59,230 nucleotides of DNA, taken from Parabacteroides distasonis (GTDB taxonomy: Bacteria > Bacteroidota > Bacteroidia > Bacteroidales > Tannerellaceae). The notes beneath the pieces are model-generated. The model was not told the origin of the DNA, made no database searches, and saw only the letters and a program-made list of their open reading frames with translations. Every line of letters begins with the position of its first letter. The first letter of the stretch is position 1. The stretch spans positions 1 through 59,230 of the forward strand of contig NZ_SRYM01000024.1 of NCBI RefSeq assembly GCF_004793765.1. The letters run 5' to 3'. This document shows positions 8,861 to 15,384 of the stretch, one piece after another. A program made the translations under genes and the position numbers.

Positions 8861-8953
8861 GATCTTTTCACACCCGTGAAGAGATCTTTTCACCCAGGTG
8901 ATACAATCGTTTCATGTATGTGAAAAGATTGTATCACAGACGTGAAACGATCT
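8861..8953. repeat. Array of imperfect TTTCAC-n4-GTGAAA palindromes
   Basis: About 93 bp hold four related dyads: GATCTTTTCAC/GTGAAGAGATC (8861-8886), a second half at 8883-8909, TTTCA/TGAAA at 8910-8925 and a last one to 8953. Positions 8898-8937 also form one long hairpin: GTGATACAATC pairs perfectly with GATTGTATCAC, with TTTCA/TGAAA inside. The array lies upstream of the first tricorn promoter and upstream of the inverted-repeat segment of the DUF6383 gene. It could be a regulator binding array or a mobile palindromic repeat. Confidence 0.6.
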
Positions 8954-9170
8954 TTACATGTAGATGGATAAGCTACTGCCGATACTACTTTTATCTAATA
9001 GAAAGGCTCGCCCGTAACAGATCCTCGTAAGTGTCTCCGCACTTCCTTTCACAATCCTTACGGCATATCGCTGACATAAAGCTGGTTGGTCGACATGAAA
9101 CGTGCGATAAATAAATTATGTGTAGATAAATGTATATTGTATTATGCGGTTATGGATGGATGCTATTTTA

Positions 9171-9192
9171 ATAATGTACGTTCGTACATTAT
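9171..9192. repeat. 22-bp palindrome with ACGTTCGT centre
   Basis: ATAATGTACG is followed by TT and then its exact complement CGTACATTAT. The ten-base arms are perfect. It lies 14 bp outside the left inverted repeat of the putative invertible segment. It may be an operator; no second copy was found in the window. Confidence 0.45.
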
Positions 9193-9205
9193 ATATAATA
9201 AGTAT

Positions 9206-9422
9206 AAACGGCTAGTTAAAACGATCGTTATAATTCGTCATTTGCAAAGGTACGCGTTTCTTTGATACCTGCAACCCTTCTTTGGTATTTTTTTTGCCCC
9301 TTATTCGCTTTCTTATCAACAGGATAGCCTAACGCTAACGAAAGGCTTGTTTCCTCTTACGAACCCTCCCGTTTCACATCTTAAAAACGCAAGATCTAAA
9401 CGATCGTTTAGACTAGTCGTTT
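9206..9422. promoter_or_regulatory. Putative invertible promoter segment upstream of the DUF6383 gene
   Basis: A left repeat (AACGGCTAGTTAAAACGATC... at 9207-9229) and a right repeat (9399-9421) are inverted copies matching at 20 of 23 positions. Both hold the core AAACGATCGTT; the right one is itself part of the palindrome TCTAAACGATCGTTTAGA (9395-9412). The 215-bp segment between the outer ends contains a good promoter that reads left, away from the surface-protein gene. Inverting the segment would place that -7 box at about 9376-9383, reading toward the ATG at 9497. Promoter inversion is known to control surface polysaccharides and surface glycoproteins in Bacteroides and Parabacteroides; its operation here is inferred. 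No recombinase gene is in the window. Confidence 0.5.
9245..9275 (-). promoter_or_regulatory. Leftward promoter inside the putative invertible segment
   Basis: The minus strand reads GTTG (9275-9272), a 19-bp spacer and TACCTTTG (9252-9245), a close match to the consensus. It points away from the DUF6383 gene. The first tricorn gene, 500 bp further on, has its own promoter. A weaker plus-strand alternative (TTTG at 9261-9264, 21 bp, TATTTTTT at 9286-9293) cannot be excluded. Confidence 0.55.
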
Positions 9423-9496
9423 TCGTGTAAAACGTGGGTGCTAAACGACAGGGTGGACTTTAATTAACACTATTATTAATATTAAATTTTTGATTT

Positions 9497-12400
9497 ATGA
9501 ACAAGAAGTTTTCTACACTTTTGACAGGTATGGCACTGCTGGGTGGTGTTATGTCTGTTAATGCGCAAGATGCTACAGTTTCTCAGCGTGTAGATCCGGA
9601 AAATGCCTTGGGTAAGGAATGGAACCTAGGTGGTTTGAAGGAAGGGGCTAATGCCGGCCTTTATCAATTGAAGGCTACAATTGAAGAGAATGGTACTGCT
9701 ACTGATGTTTATCTTGCGATGGTATTGGATCGCCAAACGGGAGATTATAAACTACGTACTTACAATGCGGCAGAAGCTAAGGCTAATTTGGAAGCTACCC
9801 TATGGTGTGTTTCTGTTTCTAGTTATAACCAAGGCCAGGCTCCTATCTATGACTTCCAGAATAAGTTGTCTGGAACCATGTTGGATATAACAATGGCCGG
9901 TCATGAAAAAACTGAGGCCGGTCTGAAGGGTGCTTGGAATCCTGTTTTAGGGGGTGAGATCGCAGGTTGGGCATTCTCTCGTTCATACAAGAAATTGGAA
10001 GTGGAAAGACCTTTGTATTCTTATTTCTCAACAGACTCAATTGTTGGTTTGAAAGCATATGCTGATGGTAAAGTTCAGGTAGCTAAATGGGGTGCTAATC
10101 AAGTAGGCGGTACAGCCGACATGTCTAATTTTACTTTGGTAGGTGCTGGCCAAATCGCATTGAGTGCTGATCAAGTAAATACGAAGTTAGGTCTTCTTCA
10201 AGATAAAAAGGCGGGTGTGCAATTGACTTTCAATCCGGATGTGAAAGGTACTAGCTTGAAGAATCCGTTCAATGAGCAAAAGTTTGTCGCAGAGGATAAG
10301 GATAACGACAAATGGCTTTTCATCAAGCAAAAGGACAAAGACGCTTATTTGAAAGTTGATACGGGTTATACGAATAAGACAGGCGCTAAGTTCTTGGCTT
10401 ACGGTTGGACAGAGAAATTAGAAGGTAAAGCTAATGCTTACAGCTCTATTGACAGTGCAATACGTGATCAACACAAGTTTAAGTTTATCTATTCTCCGAG
10501 TGGTGATAGCTTGTACATCTATGTGAAAAAAGTTACTTGGAATAATGATGGCAAGTATTGGAATACCCATCTTTCGGAAATTGCGGTTAATGAGTATGAA
10601 TACTGGCGTGTTTCTTTGCAAGACTTGATTAAAGATGAAACTTGTATCTTGACAGTCGATCCTGAGAATCAGAATACTCATATTTCTTTAGGTCTTAGCG
10701 GATGCGAGGAAAAGGGTTCATTCAAGACTTCTGTTGATGATGGCGTTTATTTCATCAAGAACAAGAAAGGACAGTATTTAGCTTCTCCGATCTACGCAGA
10801 TGGAAATATCCGTTGGACAACGGTGAATGGGGATGAGCAGAGTGTCGCTCATATGCCGGCTTACCAATGGGTTGTATTGAAGAAAAATACAAGCAATGAT
10901 AAAGTGAAGGCTGTGTCTCCGGTTACTATCTCTAACCGTGAATATGCGGATAATGTTATTCTAAGTGATCTTGATGGTGATGGTCAATTGGAGCAATATA
11001 AGACAGCTGTTTATTCTACTGTCCAATTAAGAAAAGCAGAGGGTGGTTCTTATATGTTTGTATATGGAAATGAGCTTCAAGCGGAGTGGGGCTCTGTTGG
11101 TGTAGACTCTTTGTTCTTCGAGAAAGTTCCGGCAGCTTCTATTTCTGATCCATATTTAGGTTACAGAAAGTTAGAGGAGGATTCTTTGTTGGTTAACAAA
11201 TATACGTTTAACTACTGGCACCCATATGCTACGGATAAATACATCGCTAAATCATCAGACTCTACATTGACCGTGCTGGTCGGTAAAGATGGTTTCGTAA
11301 TTGAGACATTGCCTGAGACATGGAATGCGGATAAGTCGGAGAAGACCTTTGCGACAATAGATATCCCTTATGGTTATAAGGTTAGCGAGGACGTGGCTAA
11401 GAATCGTATTAAGGGCTTGAAGACTCTTGTGAGAACGGCTTATAAGGTTTCTTATAAGGATAACAAGGGTGATCTTAGCCAATGGAAAGTGAATAAGGAG
11501 GATAAGTTCAACGTAGGTTCTTCAGCTAACGGTCATCAGCAAGATGCTACGACTTATTATGCGTTCTTCAAGGAAAACAATCATATCGGTGGAAAGCATT
11601 ATTATGCGATCGTAAATGTTGTATCTAATAATACAAAATATGTATTAGGCTATAAGAAAGCTGGCGTATCCGATTATGACGGTGCCGCTACTTTGAAGGA
11701 TCAAGTATTGAGCGAGACTCGTACTTCCGCTTTCGCTATCGAACCGGACAACACTCCGCTTTACCGTCGTTTCAACTCTCTCGAGCTTGAGGGTAACGAA
11801 GGCGACAAGGCTGATACTTTGCGTTTCATCGAGAAATATCGTAAAGAGTACTTGCAGGTTGAGAACAATCCTAACTTCATGAAGGAAGGTATCGACTTCT
11901 TGGGTATCTATACTCCGGAGAAGACAGAGGATGGCTTGTCATTCATCGTTGATACGGCTTGGGTAAAACGTGGTGCCGGCAACATTAAACCTCAGTATTT
12001 GATCTCTATCGAGCGTAACGATTTCGAAGGTGTTGAAGGTGTCGCTTGTACGGAGGATGATCATCACTTTACAGCGGAAGGTGAACCGACTGATAAATGG
12101 CATTGTGTTCATGCGAAACCGGCTGTTCCGGGCTTTGAAAGAGGTAAGTATTTGATTAACTTCCATGATTTCGCAGTGAAACATAATGAGGGTATTGCTG
12201 AAGCGAAGAAAGACGCCGCTTATATGTGGAAGAAATATGATCGTGCAGGTTTCGTTGAAGCTATCCGTGTAGCTGATACTCTGTATATCTTGAGAGATGA
12301 GTTCAAGAACTTACCTAATGAGAAGATCAATTTCGCTGACTTGAACAAGGCTGAGGAAGCAGCTTGGGCTGCCGCTAAGAAAGCTGGTGTAAGCAAGGAA

Positions 12401-12925
12401 AACTTTGTATCTTACAAATACATCTTGTCTGGTGACAACCACAAGTATGTAACTTGGTCAATGCGTTTCGTTAACAAGGAAATCGCCGCTAACGAGGTTG
12501 AGGAGGATAGAGCGTTCTTGTTTGAGTCTATGGCTGCAAATAGGGAAAGTGCGATCGCTCCTAAAAAAGCGGCTTGGTTGAAGATGCAGAATGGTTGCTT
12601 GGTATTGTCTGACGCTACTAGCTCAAGCTTTGATGAAACCGTTACAGGTGGTGATGACGCTTTGATCTTCAACGTAGAGCAGGGTGATGACATCGCTACG
12701 GACAACGAGACAATCGAGGCTGTAGAAGGCGTATCCGTGGTAGCTGGCAACGGTACTGTAACCGTTCAGGGTGCCGCTGGTAAGTCTGTAGTTATCACGA
12801 ATATCTTAGGTAAGGTTGTCGCTGAGACTGTTCTTACTTCCGATAACGCTACAATCGCTGTACCTGCCGGTATCGTAGCCGTGGCCGTAGACGGTGAGGA
12901 AGCTGTTAAGGCTATCGTAAAATAA
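9497..12925 (+). CDS. Large exported surface protein with C-terminal DUF6383 domain
   Basis: The 1142-aa protein starts MNKKFSTLLTGMALLGGVMS with a signal peptide cleaved near VNAQ-DA. The long middle part is rich in Asp, Lys and aromatic residues and has repeated segments of the kind 'GVYFIKNKKGQYL' typical of all-beta surface proteins. The last ~75 residues (ETIEAVEGVSVVAGNGTVTV to KAIVK) form a DUF6383-type beta domain that resembles, but is not identical to, type IX secretion sorting domains. Codon use in the gene is highly regular, as in abundant proteins. Parabacteroides encodes families of such phase-variable surface glycoproteins; membership is inferred from architecture. The 5' region holds a putative invertible promoter. 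Confidence 0.8.
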   Translation: MNKKFSTLLTGMALLGGVMSVNAQDATVSQRVDPENALGKEWNLGGLKEGANAGLYQLKATIEENGTATDVYLAMVLDRQTGDYKLRTYNAAEAKANLEATLWCVSVSSYNQGQAPIYDFQNKLSGTMLDITMAGHEKTEAGLKGAWNPVLGGEIAGWAFSRSYKKLEVERPLYSYFSTDSIVGLKAYADGKVQVAKWGANQVGGTADMSNFTLVGAGQIALSADQVNTKLGLLQDKKAGVQLTFNPDVKGTSLKNPFNEQKFVAEDKDNDKWLFIKQKDKDAYLKVDTGYTNKTGAKFLAYGWTEKLEGKANAYSSIDSAIRDQHKFKFIYSPSGDSLYIYVKKVTWNNDGKYWNTHLSEIAVNEYEYWRVSLQDLIKDETCILTVDPENQNTHISLGLSGCEEKGSFKTSVDDGVYFIKNKKGQYLASPIYADGNIRWTTVNGDEQSVAHMPAYQWVVLKKNTSNDKVKAVSPVTISNREYADNVILSDLDGDGQLEQYKTAVYSTVQLRKAEGGSYMFVYGNELQAEWGSVGVDSLFFEKVPAASISDPYLGYRKLEEDSLLVNKYTFNYWHPYATDKYIAKSSDSTLTVLVGKDGFVIETLPETWNADKSEKTFATIDIPYGYKVSEDVAKNRIKGLKTLVRTAYKVSYKDNKGDLSQWKVNKEDKFNVGSSANGHQQDATTYYAFFKENNHIGGKHYYAIVNVVSNNTKYVLGYKKAGVSDYDGAATLKDQVLSETRTSAFAIEPDNTPLYRRFNSLELEGNEGDKADTLRFIEKYRKEYLQVENNPNFMKEGIDFLGIYTPEKTEDGLSFIVDTAWVKRGAGNIKPQYLISIERNDFEGVEGVACTEDDHHFTAEGEPTDKWHCVHAKPAVPGFERGKYLINFHDFAVKHNEGIAEAKKDAAYMWKKYDRAGFVEAIRVADTLYILRDEFKNLPNEKINFADLNKAEEAAWAAAKKAGVSKENFVSYKYILSGDNHKYVTWSMRFVNKEIAANEVEEDRAFLFESMAANRESAIAPKKAAWLKMQNGCLVLSDATSSSFDETVTGGDDALIFNVEQGDDIATDNETIEAVEGVSVVAGNGTVTVQGAAGKSVVITNILGKVVAETVLTSDNATIAVPAGIVAVAVDGEEAVKAIVK

Positions 12926-12950
12926 GAATTTAACAAAATAAGATAATCAT

Positions 12951-13009
12951 ACAATTCCCGTGCGGGCATCGATCCAAGTAATCCGTGACGGATGAACAGG
13001 CGGGAGTTG
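12951..13009. other. Structured 3' region of the DUF6383 transcript
   Basis: CAATTCCCG (12952-12960) can pair with CGGGAGTTG (13001-13009) with one mismatch, enclosing a second stem ATCCGT/ACGGAT. Another dyad, GTACCTCC/GGAGGAAGTAC, follows at about 13051-13077, before the terminator. The structures may protect the 3' end of an abundant mRNA or be a small RNA; nothing here decides between these. Confidence 0.35.
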
Positions 13010-13086
13010 GATTAATATTAATACTAAAGTAATAAATTAAGAGGTCTGTAAGTACCTCCGTGAGGAGGAAGTACGGATAAAGGAAC

Positions 13087-13124
13087 AAGAGGATGCGTCG
13101 ATATAATGTACGCATCCTCTTTTG
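13087..13124. terminator. Bidirectional terminator between the DUF6383 gene and lysO2
   Basis: A 12-bp perfect stem (AAGAGGATGCGT at 13087-13098, ACGCATCCTCTT at 13110-13121) has T-rich ends on both strands. It separates the converging DUF6383 and lysO2 transcripts. Confidence 0.8.
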
Positions 13125-13158
13125 TGCTTATAGCGGGTGTTGAGGATAAATCCTGCTT

Positions 13159-13782
13159 CTACTTGCAAAAGAACGAGATAAGCAACGGTACGCTGATCTC
13201 AAGGATAATCCCGTGAATAATAGCCATAGGTACGATATTCTTTCCGGAATACCGGCTGATAGCCGGAAGGCAGACATCCATGGAATTGATTCCCGCCACG
13301 GATACCGGAGCGAATTTACCAAAGAAAGAGGCATACAGCGGTGCCCCGAACAAAGCCAACATTTCCCGGATGATATTAGCCAATAACGCGATAGCCCCAA
13401 GTTGCGAAGCGATCTCTATCCCTGCCGATGCCTCTTTCAGTTGTACGATAAGCAAGGAGGATAGGGAATAATAAGCGAATCCGCTTCCTACAGCCATGCA
13501 ATCATATATGTTCCACGAGGTCAATAGCAAACTCGCCGCCGCAGAGAATAATAACGTACCGATGATCGTAAAGAACGGCAGTAACAAACTGGAAAACCGG
13601 ATATCCTTTACCATCTTTCCTAATTCGGAGTTTGCTCCCAGGTTCAATCCTACTTGGATAACGAGGGCGTATAGCAAAAACTGCGGTAGTTTTTCGCAAT
13701 ATGTGGAGATGGTCGTGTTGGCGAAGGTTCCGCAAAAGATTCCCGCTGTGAAACATAAGATAACGATTAGGTTATTTTTCAT
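13159..13782 (-). CDS. LysO-type lysine exporter, C-terminal half (copy 2)
   Basis: This 207-aa membrane protein is a paralog of the protein at 4848-5474: VIQVGLNLGANSELGK, VGSGFAYYSLSSLLIVQLKE and a final HGIILEISVPLLISFF helix are shared in order. It overlaps its N-terminal partner by 11 bp. Together the pair should form an inner-membrane lysine (or basic amino acid) exporter. Two full copies within 10 kb suggest different regulation or substrate preference; this copy has a long leader while copy 1 has almost none. Confidence 0.85.
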   Translation of the reverse strand: MKNNLIVILCFTAGIFCGTFANTTISTYCEKLPQFLLYALVIQVGLNLGANSELGKMVKDIRFSSLLLPFFTIIGTLLFSAAASLLLTSWNIYDCMAVGSGFAYYSLSSLLIVQLKEASAGIEIASQLGAIALLANIIREMLALFGAPLYASFFGKFAPVSVAGINSMDVCLPAISRYSGKNIVPMAIIHGIILEISVPLLISFFCK

Positions 13783-14062
13783 TGAGACCTCCTTTCTTGA
13801 TAAATAATTTATAAGCGATAAAAGATGCTACCAGACTTCCCAATACTCCGCAGATAGCTAATATGGCCGCTTGTATTCCAAACTCACCAATATTATTCAG
13901 CAAAGATTGGTTGGCTCCTATGGTAATACCGAATATGAACAACATTGCGAAAATCGTATAAGAGATGGAATGCTCCAATCCCTTGAAAGCGGGGAAATGC
14001 CGGAATAGATAACCGACGCTTGTCCCCAGACCTAATAGACCTAGAATGATAAACATAAGCAT
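13772..14062 (-). CDS. LysO-type lysine exporter, N-terminal half (copy 2)
   Basis: The 96-aa protein (from the ATG at 14062) has three hydrophobic segments and the motif LFIFGITIGANQSLLNN, matching the first half of LysO. The frame is open to a TTG at 14083, but the first ATG gives the usual start of this family. Its promoter is predicted about 250 nt upstream, beyond a small reading frame. The 3' end overlaps the C-terminal half, so the two are translationally coupled. Confidence 0.78.
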   Translation of the reverse strand: MLMFIILGLLGLGTSVGYLFRHFPAFKGLEHSISYTIFAMLFIFGITIGANQSLLNNIGEFGIQAAILAICGVLGSLVASFIAYKLFIKKGGLNEK

Positions 14063-14193
14063 ATTGTATTTAGAGATGCGCAAAACATTCTTTCCCCCGG
14101 AAACGAAGCATACGAATACTCCTTCTTTTTCCGTAGAAGTTAAACTTGAGTGTAACTAAGACCTAAATGTATGTGTAAGAAGAGAATGTGGAT

Positions 14194-14292
14194 TTAAACA
14201 AAACCGCTGAACCAATGAACATGCACGATCGTATTGCCCGAGAAAGCCCGGGTATACCATCTTTTTGAGTTGTTCAGAAGCTTCTTGTTCAT
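14194..14292 (-). CDS. Small reading frame in the lysO2 leader (possible leader peptide)
   Basis: A 32-codon frame, MNKKLLNNSKRWYTRAFSGN and then TIVHVHWFSGFV, begins about 25 nt after the predicted lysO2 transcription start. It has an ATG start and a TAA stop and is followed by about 130 nt before the lysO2 ATG at 14062. It is rich in aromatic, His and basic residues. It could be a leader peptide controlling lysO2 or simply a chance frame; I do not recognise a family. Confidence 0.3.
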   Translation of the reverse strand: MNKKLLNNSKRWYTRAFSGNTIVHVHWFSGFV

Positions 14293-14322
14293 CTTATTTG
14301 TATCAAGATTTGATTTCCGTTA

Positions 14323-14353
14323 CAAAGGTAGTAATAAATTGGAGATTCTAAAA
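14323..14353 (-). promoter_or_regulatory. Promoter of the lysO2 transcript
   Basis: The minus strand shows TTTT (14353-14350), a 19-bp spacer and TACCTTTG (14330-14323). Transcription would start near 14316, giving an unusually long leader of about 250 nt. Confidence 0.5.
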
Positions 14354-14385
14354 CTTTTCGTAGAGTGCGATATATAGGGTTCTTA

Positions 14386-14416
14386 GCTTGGATTCCGGAT
14401 CTTTTTTGTACATTTG
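14386..14416 (+). promoter_or_regulatory. Promoter of the Rpn gene (and perhaps of the second tricorn gene)
   Basis: CTTG (14386-14389), 19 bp and TACATTTG (14409-14416) match the consensus. The promoter is divergent to, and overlaps the upstream side of, the lysO2 promoter. Confidence 0.5.
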
Positions 14417-14456
14417 AAGCCTTACCCGCTATTGGGATGACTAAAACATTGTAACT

Positions 14457-15365
14457 ATGAAAAAGAAAACAGAAAAAGAAGAGATGTATATGAAGGAATT
14501 GCAAGATCGATATATCCGTTTTGACTGGGCCATCAAACGTCTGCTTCGCCAGAAAGCGAATTTTGGGGTGTTGGAAGGCTTCCTTACCGTGTTTCTTGGT
14601 GAGAAGATCATGATTGAGGAGATATTGGAGAGTGAGGGAAACCAGCAAATGCCCGATGATAAATTCAATCGGGTGGATATCAAGGCTAAGAATACCAAGG
14701 GAGATATCATCCTTATCGAGATACAGAATACCCGCGAGCTTTATTATTTGGAACGTGTGCTCTATGGCGTGGCGAAAGCCATCACCGAGCATCTTCATTT
14801 GGGACAGGACTATTCCGGGGTGAAAAAGGTCTATTCTATCAGTATCCTTTATTTTGATATAGGCGTGGGAACCGATTATTTGTATCACGGGCAGAACCAA
14901 TTTGTCGGTGTGCATACCCATGATCATTTACAGGTAAATACCAAGGAGAGGGGTACGATTGTGAAGCGTCTTCCCTCGGAGATCTTTCCTGAGTATATAC
15001 TAGTCCGGGTGAATGAGTTTGATAAGGTGGCCGTAACCCCCTTGGAAGAATGGGTCCGATACTTGAAAGACGGGATCATAACATCCGGAACGACAGCACC
15101 CGGTTTGGAAGAGGCACGAGAGAAATTGCGCTATTACTCAATGTCTCCCGAGGAACGTCATGCTTATGATGAGCACCTAAATGCGATCATGATACAGAAC
15201 GATGTTTTAGGTACGGCAAGATTGGAAGGTCGTGAGGAAGGTCGTGAGGAAGGCCGTATCGAACAAAATAAAGAGAATGCGCGCTCTATGAAAGCCCTAG
15301 GCTTATCCCCGGAGGTGATTCGGCAAGTGACGGGCTTATCGTTAGAGGAGATAGAACGGATATGA
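14457..15365 (+). CDS. Rpn family nuclease / PD-(D/E)XK transposase-like protein
   Basis: The 302-aa protein is a typical Rpn/PDDEXK-type protein: RYIRFDWAIKRLLRQKANF at the start, FLGEKIMIEEILESEGNQQ, then the nuclease core DDKFNRVDIKAKNTKGDIIL with IEIQNTRELYYLERVL (D-x(n)-E-x-Q). The C-terminal third has the usual tail with repeated EGREEGREEG and a short helical unit. Proteins of this family cut DNA and promote RecA-independent recombination; many copies are scattered in Bacteroidota genomes. The stop codon is only 19 bp before the ATG of the second tricorn gene. A decayed relative lies at 54.2-54.6 kb. Confidence 0.9.
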   Translation: MKKKTEKEEMYMKELQDRYIRFDWAIKRLLRQKANFGVLEGFLTVFLGEKIMIEEILESEGNQQMPDDKFNRVDIKAKNTKGDIILIEIQNTRELYYLERVLYGVAKAITEHLHLGQDYSGVKKVYSISILYFDIGVGTDYLYHGQNQFVGVHTHDHLQVNTKERGTIVKRLPSEIFPEYILVRVNEFDKVAVTPLEEWVRYLKDGIITSGTTAPGLEEAREKLRYYSMSPEERHAYDEHLNAIMIQNDVLGTARLEGREEGREEGRIEQNKENARSMKALGLSPEVIRQVTGLSLEEIERI

Positions 15366-15384
15366 TTAAAAGATAAGATTGGTT

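Noticed and set aside
9395-9412. The palindrome TCTAAACGATCGTTTAGA as a simple TetR-type operator only
   Set aside because: It is possible, but an inverted partner with extra matching flank (CTAGT side) at 9207-9229 fits a recombination site better. No TetR gene is nearby.
14063-14316. Lysine riboswitch before lysO2
   Set aside because: I looked for the conserved L-box core elements and the five-way junction and could not recognise them; only a long leader can be supported.
14289-14927. 212-aa minus-strand frame opposite the Rpn gene
   Set aside because: It is the complement of the clearly coding Rpn gene; the translation has no family features.
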